Assembly (NCBI RefSeq): GCF_000971215.1
Contig: NZ_BBMA01000002.1
Location: 62,001-126,000, forward strand
Origin: Demequina silvatica
GTDB taxonomy: Bacteria > Actinomycetota > Actinomycetes > Actinomycetales > Demequinaceae
Direction: 5' to 3'
Length of the DNA: 64,000 bases
This document shows, one piece after another, positions 17,052 through 26,179 of this stretch (within the stretch, counting starts at the first letter, position 1; every line of letters begins with the position of its first letter). Position numbers and translations under genes: made by a program. Below the pieces are notes generated by a model. It had not been told where the DNA came from and searched no databases. It saw only the letters and a program-made list of their open reading frames with translations.

Positions 17052-18035
17052 ATGCGCCTCGCCCTGTCCGTGCTCGACCTCGCCTTCATCCGTCCGGGCG
17101 GCAGCGCCGCCGAGAGCCTCGCGCACTCGGTCGAGCTGGCCCGGGCCGCGGAGCGCTCGGGCTACGGCCGCGTCTGGTACGCCGAGCACCACGGCATGGC
17201 GACCATCGCGTCCTCCGCGCCGGCGGTGGTGATCGCGCACGTCGCGGCGCACACCTCGACCATCCGGCTGGGCGCCGGCGGCGTCATGCTGCCGCACCAC
17301 TCCCCGCTGGTGGTCGCCGAGCAGTTCGGCACGCTCGCCGAGCTTCACCCCGGGCGCATCGACCTGGGGCTGGGCCGCGCACCGGGCGGAGACCGCGCCG
17401 TGTTCGCGGCGCTGCGCCGCACCCCCGAGGCCTCGGACCGCTTCCCGCAGGACGTGGTCGAGCTGCAGGGCCTGCTCGCGGGCGAGGCCCGTCCCGACGG
17501 GGTGGTCGCGACCCCCGGCGCCGGCACCCACGTCCCGCTGTACGTGCTGGGATCCTCGCTGTTCGGCGCGCAGCTCGCCGCGCAGCTGGGCCTTCCCTAC
17601 GCGTTCGCGTCGCACTTCGCGCCGCAGGCGCTCGAGGAGGCCGTCGCGCTGTACCGCGGCACCTACCGGCCGTCCGCGGCGCACCCGGAGCCGTACGTGA
17701 TCGCGGGCGTCAACGTGGTCGCGGCCGAGGACGGGGACGATGCGCGGGCCCAGTTCACCGACGCCCGTCGCCAGCGCGTGCGAGCCATGATCAGCCGCGG
17801 CGCGGCCTCCGTGAGCTACTCCGACGAGGAGATCGACGCGTTCCTCACCACCCCTCAGGGCGCCGGCATCGCGGCGATGATGTCGAAGGTCGCGGTGGGC
17901 ACGCCCGACGAGGTGCGCGCGGGCCTCGAGGCCTTCGCCGCCGAGGCGCGCGCGGACGAGCTCATCACCGTGCACCCGTCGCTCGACCCCGAGGCGCGGA
18001 TCCGCTCCGTGGAGCTCGCGGGCGCGGGTGCGTAG
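17052..18035 (+). CDS. Luciferase-like flavin-dependent oxidoreductase
   Basis: A 327-residue protein of the LLM class (bacterial luciferase-like TIM barrel, FMN- or F420-dependent). Typical segments are [10 protein letters not shown] (near 40-49), [20 protein letters not shown] (near 75-94) and GLGRAPGGD (near 109-117), the subgroup often annotated as alkanal monooxygenase alpha-like or MsnO8-like. The substrate is unknown. The ATG at 17052 follows AGAAGGA by 6 bases; TAGGGT at 16989-16994 is a possible -10 box. One GGGACGATGCG lies inside the gene at 17734-17744, encoding part of [10 protein letters not shown] in a poorly conserved stretch. Confidence 0.88.
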   Translation: MRLALSVLDLAFIRPGGSAAESLAHSVELARAAERSGYGRVWYAEHHGMATIASSAPAVVIAHVAAHTSTIRLGAGGVMLPHHSPLVVAEQFGTLAELHPGRIDLGLGRAPGGDRAVFAALRRTPEASDRFPQDVVELQGLLAGEARPDGVVATPGAGTHVPLYVLGSSLFGAQLAAQLGLPYAFASHFAPQALEEAVALYRGTYRPSAAHPEPYVIAGVNVVAAEDGDDARAQFTDARRQRVRAMISRGAASVSYSDEEIDAFLTTPQGAGIAAMMSKVAVGTPDEVRAGLEAFAAEARADELITVHPSLDPEARIRSVELAGAGA

Positions 18036-18038
18036 CCG

Positions 18039-19439
18039 CTATGCGGCGCGCTCCGCGAGCGTCTTGATGCCCAGCCGCATCTCCTCCGGCGGCAGGTAGA
18101 ACGGCAGCCGGAACCGGTCCGCGCCCGCGCCGGGCACCACGGAGAACGCGGCGCCGGCGACCACGGGCACGCCGGCGCGGTCGGCGCGCTCGGCGAACCG
18201 CTCGGCGGACACGCCGGGCATCCGCACCCACAGCGAGGGCCCGCCGGTGGGCACCACCACCTCCCAGTCGAGGCCGGCGTCCGCGATCGCGGCGAGCGTC
18301 GCGTCCAACGACTCGCGCAGGGTGTCGAGCCGCCACGCCCGCGTCTCCTCGAAGCGCTCGCGCAGCAGCCGCGCCCCGATCCGCTGGAACAGCGCGGGGC
18401 TGCCGAGGTCCATCGCGGCGCGCCGGTGGCGCAGGTGCGCCGCGAGCGTCGCGTTGGTGTGGAGCCAGCCGATGCGCAGGCCGCCCCAGAACACCTTGGA
18501 CAGGCCGCCCACGGTCACCACGGAGGCGCGCGTGCCCAGCGCGGCGAGCGGGCGCGGCGTCTCGCCGGACAGCGCGAGGTCGGCGAGGGTGCGGTCGTCG
18601 ATCACGGTGGTGCCGGCGGAGGCGGCCGCGTCGAGGAGGCGCACCGAGTCCGCGGCCGCGATCGCCGTGCCGGTGGGGTTGTTGAAGGTGGTGAGGTACG
18701 CGAGGTCGGGAGCGGCCGCGCGCAGCAGCTTGGCGGCGCCGTCGACGTCGAGGCCCGCGCCGGTCATGGGCAGCGCGAAGGGCCGCGAGCCCGCCGCCGC
18801 GATCGCGTCGAACACGCCGGGGTACGTCACGGCCTCGAGCGCGACCGGGGTCGCCGAGGTCGCGAGCGCCGTGACCGCGAGCCACAGCGCCTGCTGCGCT
18901 CCCGCGGTCACCACGATCTCGTCGGGCCGCGCGGGGATGCCCTGCGCGCGCAGATGATCGGTGATCGCGAGCGTGAGGTCGCGGTCGCCCAGCGCCGCGT
19001 AGCCGTTGCCCAGCGCCGCCCGCCCGTCGAGCAGCTCCTCGGGCCGCGCGAGGGCCTCCGACACCGCAGGCGCGGGCGGCGGCGAGGCGGTGTTGAGCGC
19101 CACCAGCGGCGGCTCCTGGCCCACCAGGATCCTCGAGAAGCGGTCCTGCGCCGTGAGCGCGGAGACACCGCGCGAGCGCATCCCGAGGCGGGGGGCGGCG
19201 CCCGGCGACGCCTCGAGCCAGCCCTGGTCGCGCAGCCGCTGGTAGGCCGCGGTCACGGTGTTGCGCGACAGGTGGAGCTGCGTCGCGAGCGCACGCTCGG
19301 ACGGCATGCGCGCCCCGTGCTCGAGCGAGCCGGCCTCCGCGAGCGCCACGATCGCGTCCGCGAGCTGCTGGTAGAGCGGTCCGGTGCCCGACTTCCAGTG
19401 GTCGAGCACGCCGCTGAGCTGGTCGGCCGTGGTGCGCAT
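18039..19439 (-). CDS. MocR-type transcriptional regulator (GntR HTH + aminotransferase fold)
   Basis: A 466-residue regulator with an N-terminal GntR winged helix (about 18-85; PSERALATQLHLSRNTV) joined to a fold-type-I aminotransferase domain. The PLP lysine is in GGLSKVFWGGLRIGW, and FNNPTGTA and DDRTLADL are also present. MocR proteins usually activate or repress a neighbouring PLP or vitamin B6-related gene. The divergent PLP decarboxylase at 19536 is the obvious candidate target. The ATG at 19439 directly precedes the shared regulatory region. Confidence 0.88.
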   Translation of the reverse strand: MRTTADQLSGVLDHWKSGTGPLYQQLADAIVALAEAGSLEHGARMPSERALATQLHLSRNTVTAAYQRLRDQGWLEASPGAAPRLGMRSRGVSALTAQDRFSRILVGQEPPLVALNTASPPPAPAVSEALARPEELLDGRAALGNGYAALGDRDLTLAITDHLRAQGIPARPDEIVVTAGAQQALWLAVTALATSATPVALEAVTYPGVFDAIAAAGSRPFALPMTGAGLDVDGAAKLLRAAAPDLAYLTTFNNPTGTAIAAADSVRLLDAAASAGTTVIDDRTLADLALSGETPRPLAALGTRASVVTVGGLSKVFWGGLRIGWLHTNATLAAHLRHRRAAMDLGSPALFQRIGARLLRERFEETRAWRLDTLRESLDATLAAIADAGLDWEVVVPTGGPSLWVRMPGVSAERFAERADRAGVPVVAGAAFSVVPGAGADRFRLPFYLPPEEMRLGIKTLAERAA

Positions 19440-19535
19440 GGGGCCATTGCACCCCGAGGTGGCACCCTCAGGCAAGTGCCAGTGGCACCCCGAGCGGCCC
19501 TTCCGACAGGGGGCCAGTCGTCGGAGGCTGGGGTC
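19440..19535. promoter_or_regulatory. Divergent MocR / decarboxylase control region with direct repeats
   Basis: In 96 bases the hexamer GCACCC occurs three times in direct orientation: in TGCACCCCGAG (from about 19447), GTGGCACCC (from about 19460) and GTGGCACCCCGAG (from about 19484). Tandem direct repeats are the usual operator form for MocR regulators, so this is the likely binding site. GGAGG at about 19523 is the ribosome site of the decarboxylase gene. Confidence 0.5.
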
Positions 19536-20975
19536 ATGAGCCCCGTCGACCTCACCCCGGCCCTCACCAGCCCCCGCGCGCTCGCCGCCACTCGCGAGCG
19601 GATCGCGCTCGTCACCGAGGCCGCGCGAAGGGCGGGTTCGTACCTCGCCGGCGCCGCGCATCGTCCCGTCGCGCCCGGGCCCGAGGCGGTCGCCGCCCTC
19701 GACGTGTTCCGCCGGCCCCTGCAGGACGGCCGCATCGACCCGCGCGAGGTGCTCGCCGAGCTGGACGCCTTCGGCTCGCCCGCCACCGTCGCGCAGGCGC
19801 AGGGCCGGTTCTTCGGGTTCGTCAACGGCGGCGTCGACAACGCAGCCGCGGCCGCCGCGGTGCTGGCGGGCCAGTGGGACCAGAACCCCTCGCTCCCCGT
19901 CGGCTCGCCTGTCGCGTCCGTGCTGGACGAGGTTGCCGCCGGATGGGTGGTCGACCTGCTCGGGCTGCCGCGCACGGCGACCGCCACGTTCACGCCGGGT
20001 GCCACCCTCGCGAACCTCACCGGGATCCTGGTCGCGCGCGACGCCCTGCTCGCGCGCGCCGGCTGGGACGTCCACGAGCGCGGGCTCTTCGGCGCGCCCC
20101 CGGTGCGCGTCATCGCCGGCGAGGAGGCGCACGTGTCGATCCTCAAGGCCGCGCGCCTCGCCGGCCTCGGGGTTGGCCGGATCGAGACCGTCCCCACCGA
20201 CGAGCGCGGCGCCGCGCGCGCCGACGCCCTCCCCACCGACATCGACGCCCTCACCCTGGTGATCCTCCAGGCGGGCAACGTCAACACCGGGGCGTCCGAC
20301 CCGTTCGGGGCGATCATCCCGCGGGTGCACGATGCGGGGGGCTGGGTCCACGTGGACGGCGCGTTCGGCCTGTGGGCGGCGGCATCCCCCGAGCTGCGCC
20401 ACCAGGTCGCGGGCGTCGAGCTCGCGGACTCGTGGGGCACGGACGCCCACAAGTGGCTCAACGTGCCCTACGACTCGGGCGTGGCGATCGTGCGCGAGCG
20501 TGCCGACCTCGAGCGGGCGACCGCGATGCAGGCGGCTTACGTCGCGAGCGAGGACGCGCGTCCGCTCATGCAGCTGGGCCTGCAGATGTCGCAGCGGGCG
20601 CGCGGGATCGAGACGTGGGCGATGCTCGCGGCCAACGGGCGCGACGGGGTCGCTGACCTGATCGAGCGCACGTGCGGCCACGCGCGGACGTTCGCGGGCA
20701 TCCTCGCGGGCGCCGGCGTCGAGCTGTTCGCGCCGGTGGCGCTCAACCAGGTGCTGGTCGCGTTCGGTCGCGAGCCGGGAGCGCCCGGCGACGCCGCGAT
20801 CACGGACGCGGTCATCGGCGCCGCCCAGCGCGAGGGCACCATGTGGGCGGGTGCGTCGACCTGGAAGGGCCGCCGCGCCATGCGGATCTCCGTGTCCGAC
20901 CAGGCCACCACCAGGGACGACGTCGAGGTGAGCGCGGCCGCGCTGCTCGGCGCGTGGGAACGCGTGCGGGGCTGA
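19536..20975 (+). CDS. PLP-dependent decarboxylase (group II, aromatic/aspartate type)
   Basis: A 479-residue PLP enzyme of the glutamate/aromatic amino-acid decarboxylase group. The lysine that binds PLP is in DSWGTDAHKWLNVPYD (near 305). Upstream are TFTPGATLANLTGI, AGEEAHVSILKAARLAG and the cofactor-binding WVHVDGAFGLWA. The substrate cannot be read from sequence. GGAGG 8 bases before the ATG fixes the start. It is divergent from a MocR regulator that probably controls it. A CGCATCGTCCC copy at 19657-19667 lies in the variable N-terminal region (GAAHRPVAP). Confidence 0.87.
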   Translation: MSPVDLTPALTSPRALAATRERIALVTEAARRAGSYLAGAAHRPVAPGPEAVAALDVFRRPLQDGRIDPREVLAELDAFGSPATVAQAQGRFFGFVNGGVDNAAAAAAVLAGQWDQNPSLPVGSPVASVLDEVAAGWVVDLLGLPRTATATFTPGATLANLTGILVARDALLARAGWDVHERGLFGAPPVRVIAGEEAHVSILKAARLAGLGVGRIETVPTDERGAARADALPTDIDALTLVILQAGNVNTGASDPFGAIIPRVHDAGGWVHVDGAFGLWAAASPELRHQVAGVELADSWGTDAHKWLNVPYDSGVAIVRERADLERATAMQAAYVASEDARPLMQLGLQMSQRARGIETWAMLAANGRDGVADLIERTCGHARTFAGILAGAGVELFAPVALNQVLVAFGREPGAPGDAAITDAVIGAAQREGTMWAGASTWKGRRAMRISVSDQATTRDDVEVSAAALLGAWERVRG

Positions 20976-21029
20976 GGTCCTCCCCGCCGCCTCCCCGACC
21001 GGGCCCGCTCGCGGGGCTACGCTGAGCCC

Positions 21030-22331
21030 ATGAGCACCGCAGTCGACCGCGTCTACATCGCGCGCCTCGCGGGCACCCCGGTCTTCGATCCCATCGGCGA
21101 CGAGGTCGGCCGCGTCCGGGACGTGGTCGTCGTCGTGCGCCGTACCGGCGGCACCCCGCCCACCGCCGTGGGCCTCGTGGTCGAGGTGCCGGGGCGCCGC
21201 CGCGTCTTCATGCCCCTCACCCGTGTCACCGCGATCAACCCCGGGCAGGTGATCTGCACCGGCGTGATCAACCTGCGCCGCTTCAAGGCGCGTCCGGGCG
21301 AGTCCCTCGCGCTCGCCGAGCTGTTCGAGCGGTCGGTCAAGCTCAAGGAGGACCGCAGCACGGCGTACGTGGAGGACATCGCGATCGAGCAGGACCGCAC
21401 CAAGACGTGGCGGCTCACCAAGCTGTATGTCCGGCGCGCCGAGCGGCGCAAGGGCGTCCTCGGGTTCTCGCGTCGCGGCGAGGCCCTGGTGGTCGACGTC
21501 GACCAGGTGACCGGCCTGTCGACGCGCGACAAGAACCAGGGCGCGTCGATGATCATCGAGGCCTTCGAGGACCACAAGCCCGCGGACCTCGCGGCCGCCC
21601 TGATGGAGATGAGCCCGTCGCGCTCCGCGGAGATCGCCGCGGCGCTCGACGACGAGCGCCTCGCCGACGTGCTCGAGGAGATGCCCGAGGAGGACCAGAT
21701 CGTCCTCCTGTCGACGCTTCAGTCCGAGCGCGCTGCCGACGTCCTCGAGGCGATGGACCCCGACGACGCCGCCGACCTCCTGGGCGACCTGCCCGCGGTG
21801 CAGGCGGCCGCCCTCCTCGAGCTCATGGAGCCGGAGGACGCGCGCAACGTCGAGCAGCTGCTCGGCTACGAGGACGACTCCGCGGGCGGCCTCATGACCA
21901 CGGAGCCCGTCATCGTCGGCCCCGAGACCTCGGTGGCGACGTGCCTCGCGCTGGTGCGCAAGAACGAGCTGCCGCCGGCCCTCGCCTCGATGGTCTTCGT
22001 GGTGCGCCCGCCGCTCGAGACCCCGACGGGCCGCTACATCGGCCTCGTGCACATCCAGCGCCTGCTGCGCGAGCCCCCTCATGACTCGATCGGGAACTTC
22101 GTCGACCCCGCGATCGCGCCCCTGCATCCCGGCGACCACCTCTCCGTGGTGGCGCGCCGCATGGCCGCCTACGACATCCTCGCGCTGCCCGTGGTGAACG
22201 ATGACCACCGCCTGGTGGGCGCGATCTCCATCGACGACGTCCTCGACCACCTGCTGCCCAGCGACTGGCGCGAGCACATGGACGAGGACGACACCGAGGA
22301 GCCCGCCGTGGAGGGGGTCGCCCGTGGCTGA
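21030..22331 (+). CDS. MgtE-N/CBS protein without the transport channel
   Basis: A 433-residue cytoplasmic protein. Residues about 1-165 are PRC-barrel-like, about 175-290 an MgtE N domain with DEERLADVLEEMPEEDQ-like repeats, and about 290-425 a CBS pair (SAGGLMTTEPVIV; LPVVNDDHRLVGAISIDDV). The membrane channel of true MgtE magnesium transporters is absent. Actinobacteria conserve this soluble version beside a DUF1003 protein and mrp, as here. A magnesium- or nucleotide-sensing role is inferred from the domains only. TACGCT 6 bases before the ATG suggests a leaderless mRNA. Confidence 0.85.
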   Translation: MSTAVDRVYIARLAGTPVFDPIGDEVGRVRDVVVVVRRTGGTPPTAVGLVVEVPGRRRVFMPLTRVTAINPGQVICTGVINLRRFKARPGESLALAELFERSVKLKEDRSTAYVEDIAIEQDRTKTWRLTKLYVRRAERRKGVLGFSRRGEALVVDVDQVTGLSTRDKNQGASMIIEAFEDHKPADLAAALMEMSPSRSAEIAAALDDERLADVLEEMPEEDQIVLLSTLQSERAADVLEAMDPDDAADLLGDLPAVQAAALLELMEPEDARNVEQLLGYEDDSAGGLMTTEPVIVGPETSVATCLALVRKNELPPALASMVFVVRPPLETPTGRYIGLVHIQRLLREPPHDSIGNFVDPAIAPLHPGDHLSVVARRMAAYDILALPVVNDDHRLVGAISIDDVLDHLLPSDWREHMDEDDTEEPAVEGVARG

Positions 22332-22851
22332 CCGTCTCGACCGCCCCAAGGGCGCCGACCGCGGCCTGTTCCGACGCCGTCCCTCGAACCCCGACCGCGC
22401 CGGCGTGGTGGTCGAGGGCATCGCCCGCTTCCTCGGCACCCCGCGCTTCCTGCTGTGGCTCACGCTGTTCTGCGCCGCGTGGCTCGGCTGGAACTCGTGG
22501 GGTCCCGAGCCCCTCCGCTTCGACGACGCGGCGCTGGGCTTCACCCTGCTCACCCTCATGCTCTCGCTCCAGGCGTCGTACGCCGCGCCGCTCATCCTGC
22601 TCGCGCAGAACCGCCAGGACGACCGCGACCGCGTCGCCGCCGAGCAGGACCGTCAGCAGGCCGCACGCTCCCTCGCGGACACCGAGTACCTGGCCCGCGA
22701 GGTCGCCGCCCTGCGTCAGGCGCTCGGCGAGACCGCGACGCGCGACTTCGTGCGCTCGGAGCTCCGCGCGCTGCTCGAGGAGCTGCGGGCCGAGGACGAG
22801 TCCGACGATCAGGACGACGACCACCGCAAGCCCACCCGTCGCGCCCGCTGA
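22324..22851 (+). CDS. DUF1003 membrane protein
   Basis: A 175-residue DUF1003 protein: two closely spaced membrane segments (about 40-58 and 68-90, FLLWLTLFCAAWLGWNSWG and FTLLTLMLSLQASYAAPLIL) followed by a charged, probably coiled-coil tail (QNRQDDRDRVAAEQDRQQA). The GTG start overlaps the end of the MgtE-like gene by 8 bases, so the two are translationally coupled and probably work together. The function is unknown. Confidence 0.87.
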   Translation: MADRLDRPKGADRGLFRRRPSNPDRAGVVVEGIARFLGTPRFLLWLTLFCAAWLGWNSWGPEPLRFDDAALGFTLLTLMLSLQASYAAPLILLAQNRQDDRDRVAAEQDRQQAARSLADTEYLAREVAALRQALGETATRDFVRSELRALLEELRAEDESDDQDDDHRKPTRRAR

Positions 22852-22856
22852 ACCCA

Positions 22857-22865
22857 CGCATCGTC
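22857..22865 (-). repeat. Single CGCATCGTC copy upstream of mrp
   Basis: An unpaired core motif lies 5 bases after the DUF1003 stop and about 50 bases before mrp. It has no partner to form a hairpin. Confidence 0.7.
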
Positions 22866-22915
22866 CACCCGGGCCGCGGGAGGCGGCGGTCCCGGGACCG
22901 CCTACGATTGACCCC

Positions 22916-24040
22916 ATGCCTACCGCAGAGCTCATCCGCGACGCCCTGGCGAAGGTGATCGACCCCGAGATCCGCCGCCCCATCACCGAGATCGGCATGG
23001 TCCGCTCGGTCGACCTCGAGGGGGACGTCGCCGTCGTCGGCATCGACCTCACCACGCAGGGCTGTCCCATGCGCGAGCGGATCACCACGGACGTGGACGC
23101 CGCCGCGCGCGGCGTCGAGGGCGTGAGCGACGTCCGCATCGAGCTGGGCGTGATGAGCGAGGAGCAGCGCCTCGAGCTGCGCTCCAAGCTCCGCGGCGGC
23201 AAGCCCGAGCCCGTCATCCAGTTCACCCAGCCGGGCAACATGACGCGCATCTACGCGATCGCGTCCGGCAAGGGCGGCGTGGGCAAGTCCACCGTCACCG
23301 CGAACCTCGCGGCCGCGATGGCGCAGGACGGGCTGAAGGTGGGCGTGCTCGACGCGGACATCTTCGGCTTCTCGATCCCCGGGATGCTGGGCGTGCAGGG
23401 CCAGCCGACCCGCCTCGACGACATGCTGCTGCCGCCCATCGCGCACGAGGTCAAGGCCGTCTCGATCGGCATGTTCGTGCCCGAGGGCCAGCCCGTGGTG
23501 TGGCGCGGCCCCATGCTGCACCGCGCGATCGAGCAGTTCCTCGCCGACGTGTTCTGGGGCGACCTGGACGTGCTGCTGCTCGACCTGCCGCCCGGGACCG
23601 GCGACATCGCGATCTCCGTCGCGCAGCTGCTCCCCCACGCCGAGATCCTGGTGGTCACCACCCCGCAGTCCGCCGCGGCGGGCGTCGCGGAGCGGGCCGG
23701 CGCCATCGCGACGCAGACCTCGCAGTCCGTGGTCGGCGTGGTCGAGAACATGGCGTGGCTCGAGCAGGCCGACGGCACGCGGCTCGAGGTGTTCGGGTCC
23801 GGCGGCGGTCAGACCGTGGCCGGGCGCCTGTCCTCCGTGCTGGGCACCGACGTGCCGCTGCTGGGCCAGATCCCGCTCGACATCACCGCGCGCGAGGCCG
23901 GCGACAACGGCACGCCCGTGGTGGTCTCCGACCCGACCTCGCCCGCGGCGGAGGCGCTGCGTGCGGTCGCGCGCCGGCTCACGTCGCGCCAGCGCGGCCT
24001 CGCGGGCCGGTCGCTGGGCGTGACGCCCGTCAAGCGCTAG
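22916..24040 (+). CDS. mrp: Mrp/ApbC Fe-S cluster carrier ATPase
   Basis: A 374-residue P-loop ATPase that carries iron-sulfur clusters to apoproteins. An N-terminal MIP18/FeS-assembly domain (about 1-95) precedes the deviant Walker A ASGKGGVGKST (near 118-128); further segments are LDADIFGFSIPGMLG and LLLDLPPGTGD. The CxxC near the C terminus found in many Mrp proteins is not visible. TACGAT 7 bases before the ATG suggests a leaderless start and a promoter separate from the upstream pair, although the MgtE-like/DUF1003/mrp order is conserved in actinobacteria. Confidence 0.92.
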   Translation: MPTAELIRDALAKVIDPEIRRPITEIGMVRSVDLEGDVAVVGIDLTTQGCPMRERITTDVDAAARGVEGVSDVRIELGVMSEEQRLELRSKLRGGKPEPVIQFTQPGNMTRIYAIASGKGGVGKSTVTANLAAAMAQDGLKVGVLDADIFGFSIPGMLGVQGQPTRLDDMLLPPIAHEVKAVSIGMFVPEGQPVVWRGPMLHRAIEQFLADVFWGDLDVLLLDLPPGTGDIAISVAQLLPHAEILVVTTPQSAAAGVAERAGAIATQTSQSVVGVVENMAWLEQADGTRLEVFGSGGGQTVAGRLSSVLGTDVPLLGQIPLDITAREAGDNGTPVVVSDPTSPAAEALRAVARRLTSRQRGLAGRSLGVTPVKR

Positions 24041-24052
24041 CTGACACGTCGG

Positions 24053-24218
24053 TTCGGGACGCTCAGTCCTCCGTTCGCGCGTCCGAGCGCTTGTTCGGGA
24101 CGCTCAGTCCTCGCATCGCGCAGAAGCCTCCAAGCGACCCAGTGCCTCCAGGCGTCTGGGGGACTGAGTGTCCCGAAACGCGGCTCCGCACGGAATATCG
24201 AGGACTGGTTGTCCCGAA
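24053..24218. repeat. Four-armed palindromic intergenic element
   Basis: Two direct copies of TTCGGGACGCTCAGTCCTC (24053-24071 and 24094-24112) are followed by two near-perfect reverse complements (24160-24177 and 24200-24218). Each left arm can pair with a right arm, giving nested or alternative stems. It fills the spacer between the convergent mrp and the membrane protein at 24240. There is no coding potential; it may act as terminator or be a MITE/REP-like insertion. Confidence 0.75.
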
Positions 24219-24239
24219 CCACCCAGGGGGCCCAGGGGC

Positions 24240-24785
24240 TCAGCCGCGGTCGCGGTCGCGCGGGCCCCAGCCGACGATCACCGCGGCCACCAGCCCCGCG
24301 AGCACCCCGCCGGTCGACACGGCGGGCGTCGCGAGCGCGGCGAGCAGCGCGTCGTCGAAGCCGATCCCGCTGAACCCCAGCTGCGCCATCATGCCGCGGC
24401 CGGCGCCGCGCCCCGACCCGAGGCCGTTGAGGGTCCCGGTCACGCCCATGAGGTGGACGCCGATCACTGTCGCGAGGAACGCCGCACCCTGGCCCGCCCA
24501 CCCGCGGTCGACGGCCAGGTAGCGCACGGTGAAGCCCACCGCGGCGGTCACCAGCAGGCCCAGCAGTGCGCTCGCGTAGAGGTTGGGCTCGCCGGGGACC
24601 AGGATCGCAAGCAGCAGCGCGACCACCACGGCCACGCCGAGCCCCGCGGCGAGCGCGCCCACGCGGTTGCGGCGGACCCGCTCCAGCACCGAGGGCGGCT
24701 CCTGCCGCGGCGCCTCCGGCGGGAGGGACGATGCGCCGGCGGGCTCCTCCGGTCCCGTCGGCTCGGGTGCGGACTCGCGGGCCAT
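24240..24785 (-). CDS. Hypothetical membrane protein
   Basis: A 181-residue protein not recognised. A Pro/Glu-rich cytoplasmic N-terminus (about 1-42) is followed by four or five hydrophobic segments, beginning with [20 protein letters not shown] and ending in GGVLAGLVAAVIVGW. The start is fixed by GAGGAGGAG just before the ATG. The GGGACGATGCG motif at 24725-24735 lies in the disordered N-terminus (encoding GASSLPP on the minus strand). Confidence 0.6.
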   Translation of the reverse strand: MARESAPEPTGPEEPAGASSLPPEAPRQEPPSVLERVRRNRVGALAAGLGVAVVVALLLAILVPGEPNLYASALLGLLVTAAVGFTVRYLAVDRGWAGQGAAFLATVIGVHLMGVTGTLNGLGSGRGAGRGMMAQLGFSGIGFDDALLAALATPAVSTGGVLAGLVAAVIVGWGPRDRDRG

Positions 24786-24907
24786 GGCTCCTCCTCGGCT
24801 GTCCCTTGCATTCTGGCACGCGCGGCGCGGCGGGCGGCACGCGCGGCGCGGCTGCTCCCCCGGCGCATGGCCCGGCACACCGGCACGCGCGCTGGCACAA
24901 TGGCGGC

Positions 24908-26134
24908 GTGACCGCGTCCCCGGACGACGAGGCGCCTCGCTGGCTCGAGCCCTGGAGCCTGGACGAGGGTGCGGACCGCGCCCGCGCGCTGTTCGGGGAG
25001 CACTTCGGGGGCGAGCCGGACGCGATCGTGTCCGCGCCGGGGCGGCTCACCATCGTGGGCGACCACACCGACTACAGCGAGGGGCTCACCCTCGCGACGG
25101 TGACCGCGGCCCGCACGTTCGTCGCGGTGCGCCGCCGCGAGGATCAGGCGCTGCGGGTGGTGACCGCGCAGGGCGACGCGGTCCGCGGCCCGGGCGCGCG
25201 ATGGGAGGGTGCGCTCGACGCGCTCTCGCCCGGCGACGACGGCTGGCCGTCGCGCGTCGCCGGCGTCATCTGGGCGCTCGAGGAGCGCGGCTACCCGGTG
25301 ACCGGGCTGGACCTCGCGATCGACTCGTGCCTCCCGCCGAGCGCCGGCCTGGGCTCCTCTGCCGCGCTCACCGCCTCCGTCGCGCACGCATGCGAGGCGG
25401 CGTGGGGGCTCGCGCTCGACACGGAGGCGGGCGCGATCGAGCTCGCGGAGGCGTGCTGGGAGGCGGAGAACTCGTACGTGGGCTTCCCGTGCGGACGCCT
25501 CGACACCCACACGGTGCTCCGCTGCCAGGACGGGGAGGCCGTGCTGCTCGACTTCGCGGAGGTGCCGCCCGCGCTCACCCATTACCCCTTGTACTTCCCC
25601 GACTACGGGCTACGGCTGCTGCTCGTCGACACGGGCGCCCGCGACCCCGGCTGGCGCGAGGCGTACTCGCGTCGCAGCAGGGACGCGTCGCTCGCCGCCG
25701 CCACGCTCGGAGTGCCGTCGCTGCGCGCCCTCGCCGACGAGCCCGGCGCGCTCGCGCGGGTGCGGGACATCGCGGACCCGACGGTGCACCGGCGCGCGCG
25801 GCACATCGTCACCGAGGACCAGCGCGTGCGGGAGACGGTGGCGGAGCTCGCCGGGCTCGGCCCCGCGCACGACCGCTTCACCGAGATCGGCGCCCTCATG
25901 CTCACGTCGCACCGGTCGCTGCGCTCGGACTTCGGGGCCTCGACGCCCGAGCTCGACATCGCGGTGGAGGCCGCGATGGAGGCGGGCGCCTTGGGCGCGC
26001 GACTGGCGGGCGCGGGGTTCGGCGGCTGCGCGGTCGCGCTGGTCCGCACGACGCAGCTCGACCAGGTCGCGCGCGCCGTCGACGCCGTGTTCGACACGTA
26101 CGCCATCCCCCGCCCGCGCTACCTGCTGGTCTGA
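24908..26134 (+). CDS. galK: Galactokinase
   Basis: A 408-residue GHMP-family sugar kinase that phosphorylates galactose at C1. It shows the galactokinase entry motif APGRLTIVGDHTDYSEG (near 43-59), the ATP loop PPSAGLGSSAALT (near 142-154) and the C-terminal GAGFGGCAVAL. It stands alone without galT or galE in this window. The GTG at 24908 is preferred because CACAAT lies 6 bases upstream; a similar CACAAT-N6-GTG occurs in kdpD. A motif hairpin follows. Confidence 0.88.
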   Translation: MTASPDDEAPRWLEPWSLDEGADRARALFGEHFGGEPDAIVSAPGRLTIVGDHTDYSEGLTLATVTAARTFVAVRRREDQALRVVTAQGDAVRGPGARWEGALDALSPGDDGWPSRVAGVIWALEERGYPVTGLDLAIDSCLPPSAGLGSSAALTASVAHACEAAWGLALDTEAGAIELAEACWEAENSYVGFPCGRLDTHTVLRCQDGEAVLLDFAEVPPALTHYPLYFPDYGLRLLLVDTGARDPGWREAYSRRSRDASLAAATLGVPSLRALADEPGALARVRDIADPTVHRRARHIVTEDQRVRETVAELAGLGPAHDRFTEIGALMLTSHRSLRSDFGASTPELDIAVEAAMEAGALGARLAGAGFGGCAVALVRTTQLDQVARAVDAVFDTYAIPRPRYLLV

Positions 26135-26138
26135 CGTG

Positions 26139-26174
26139 CCGCGCATCGTCCCCGGTAGGAGGGACGATGCGCGG
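26139..26174. terminator. Motif hairpin between convergent galK and xthA
   Basis: CCGCGCATCGTCCC (26139-26152) and GGGACGATGCGCGG (26161-26174) form a perfect 14-bp stem with an 8-base loop, 4 bases after galK and 5 bases before the xthA end. It is placed to stop transcription from both sides. Confidence 0.8.
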
Positions 26175-26179
26175 GTCGC

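Noticed and set aside
18039-22595. A 1518-codon minus-strand frame
   Set aside because: Only the last 466 codons (MocR regulator) are real; the rest is antisense to the decarboxylase, MgtE-like and DUF1003 genes.
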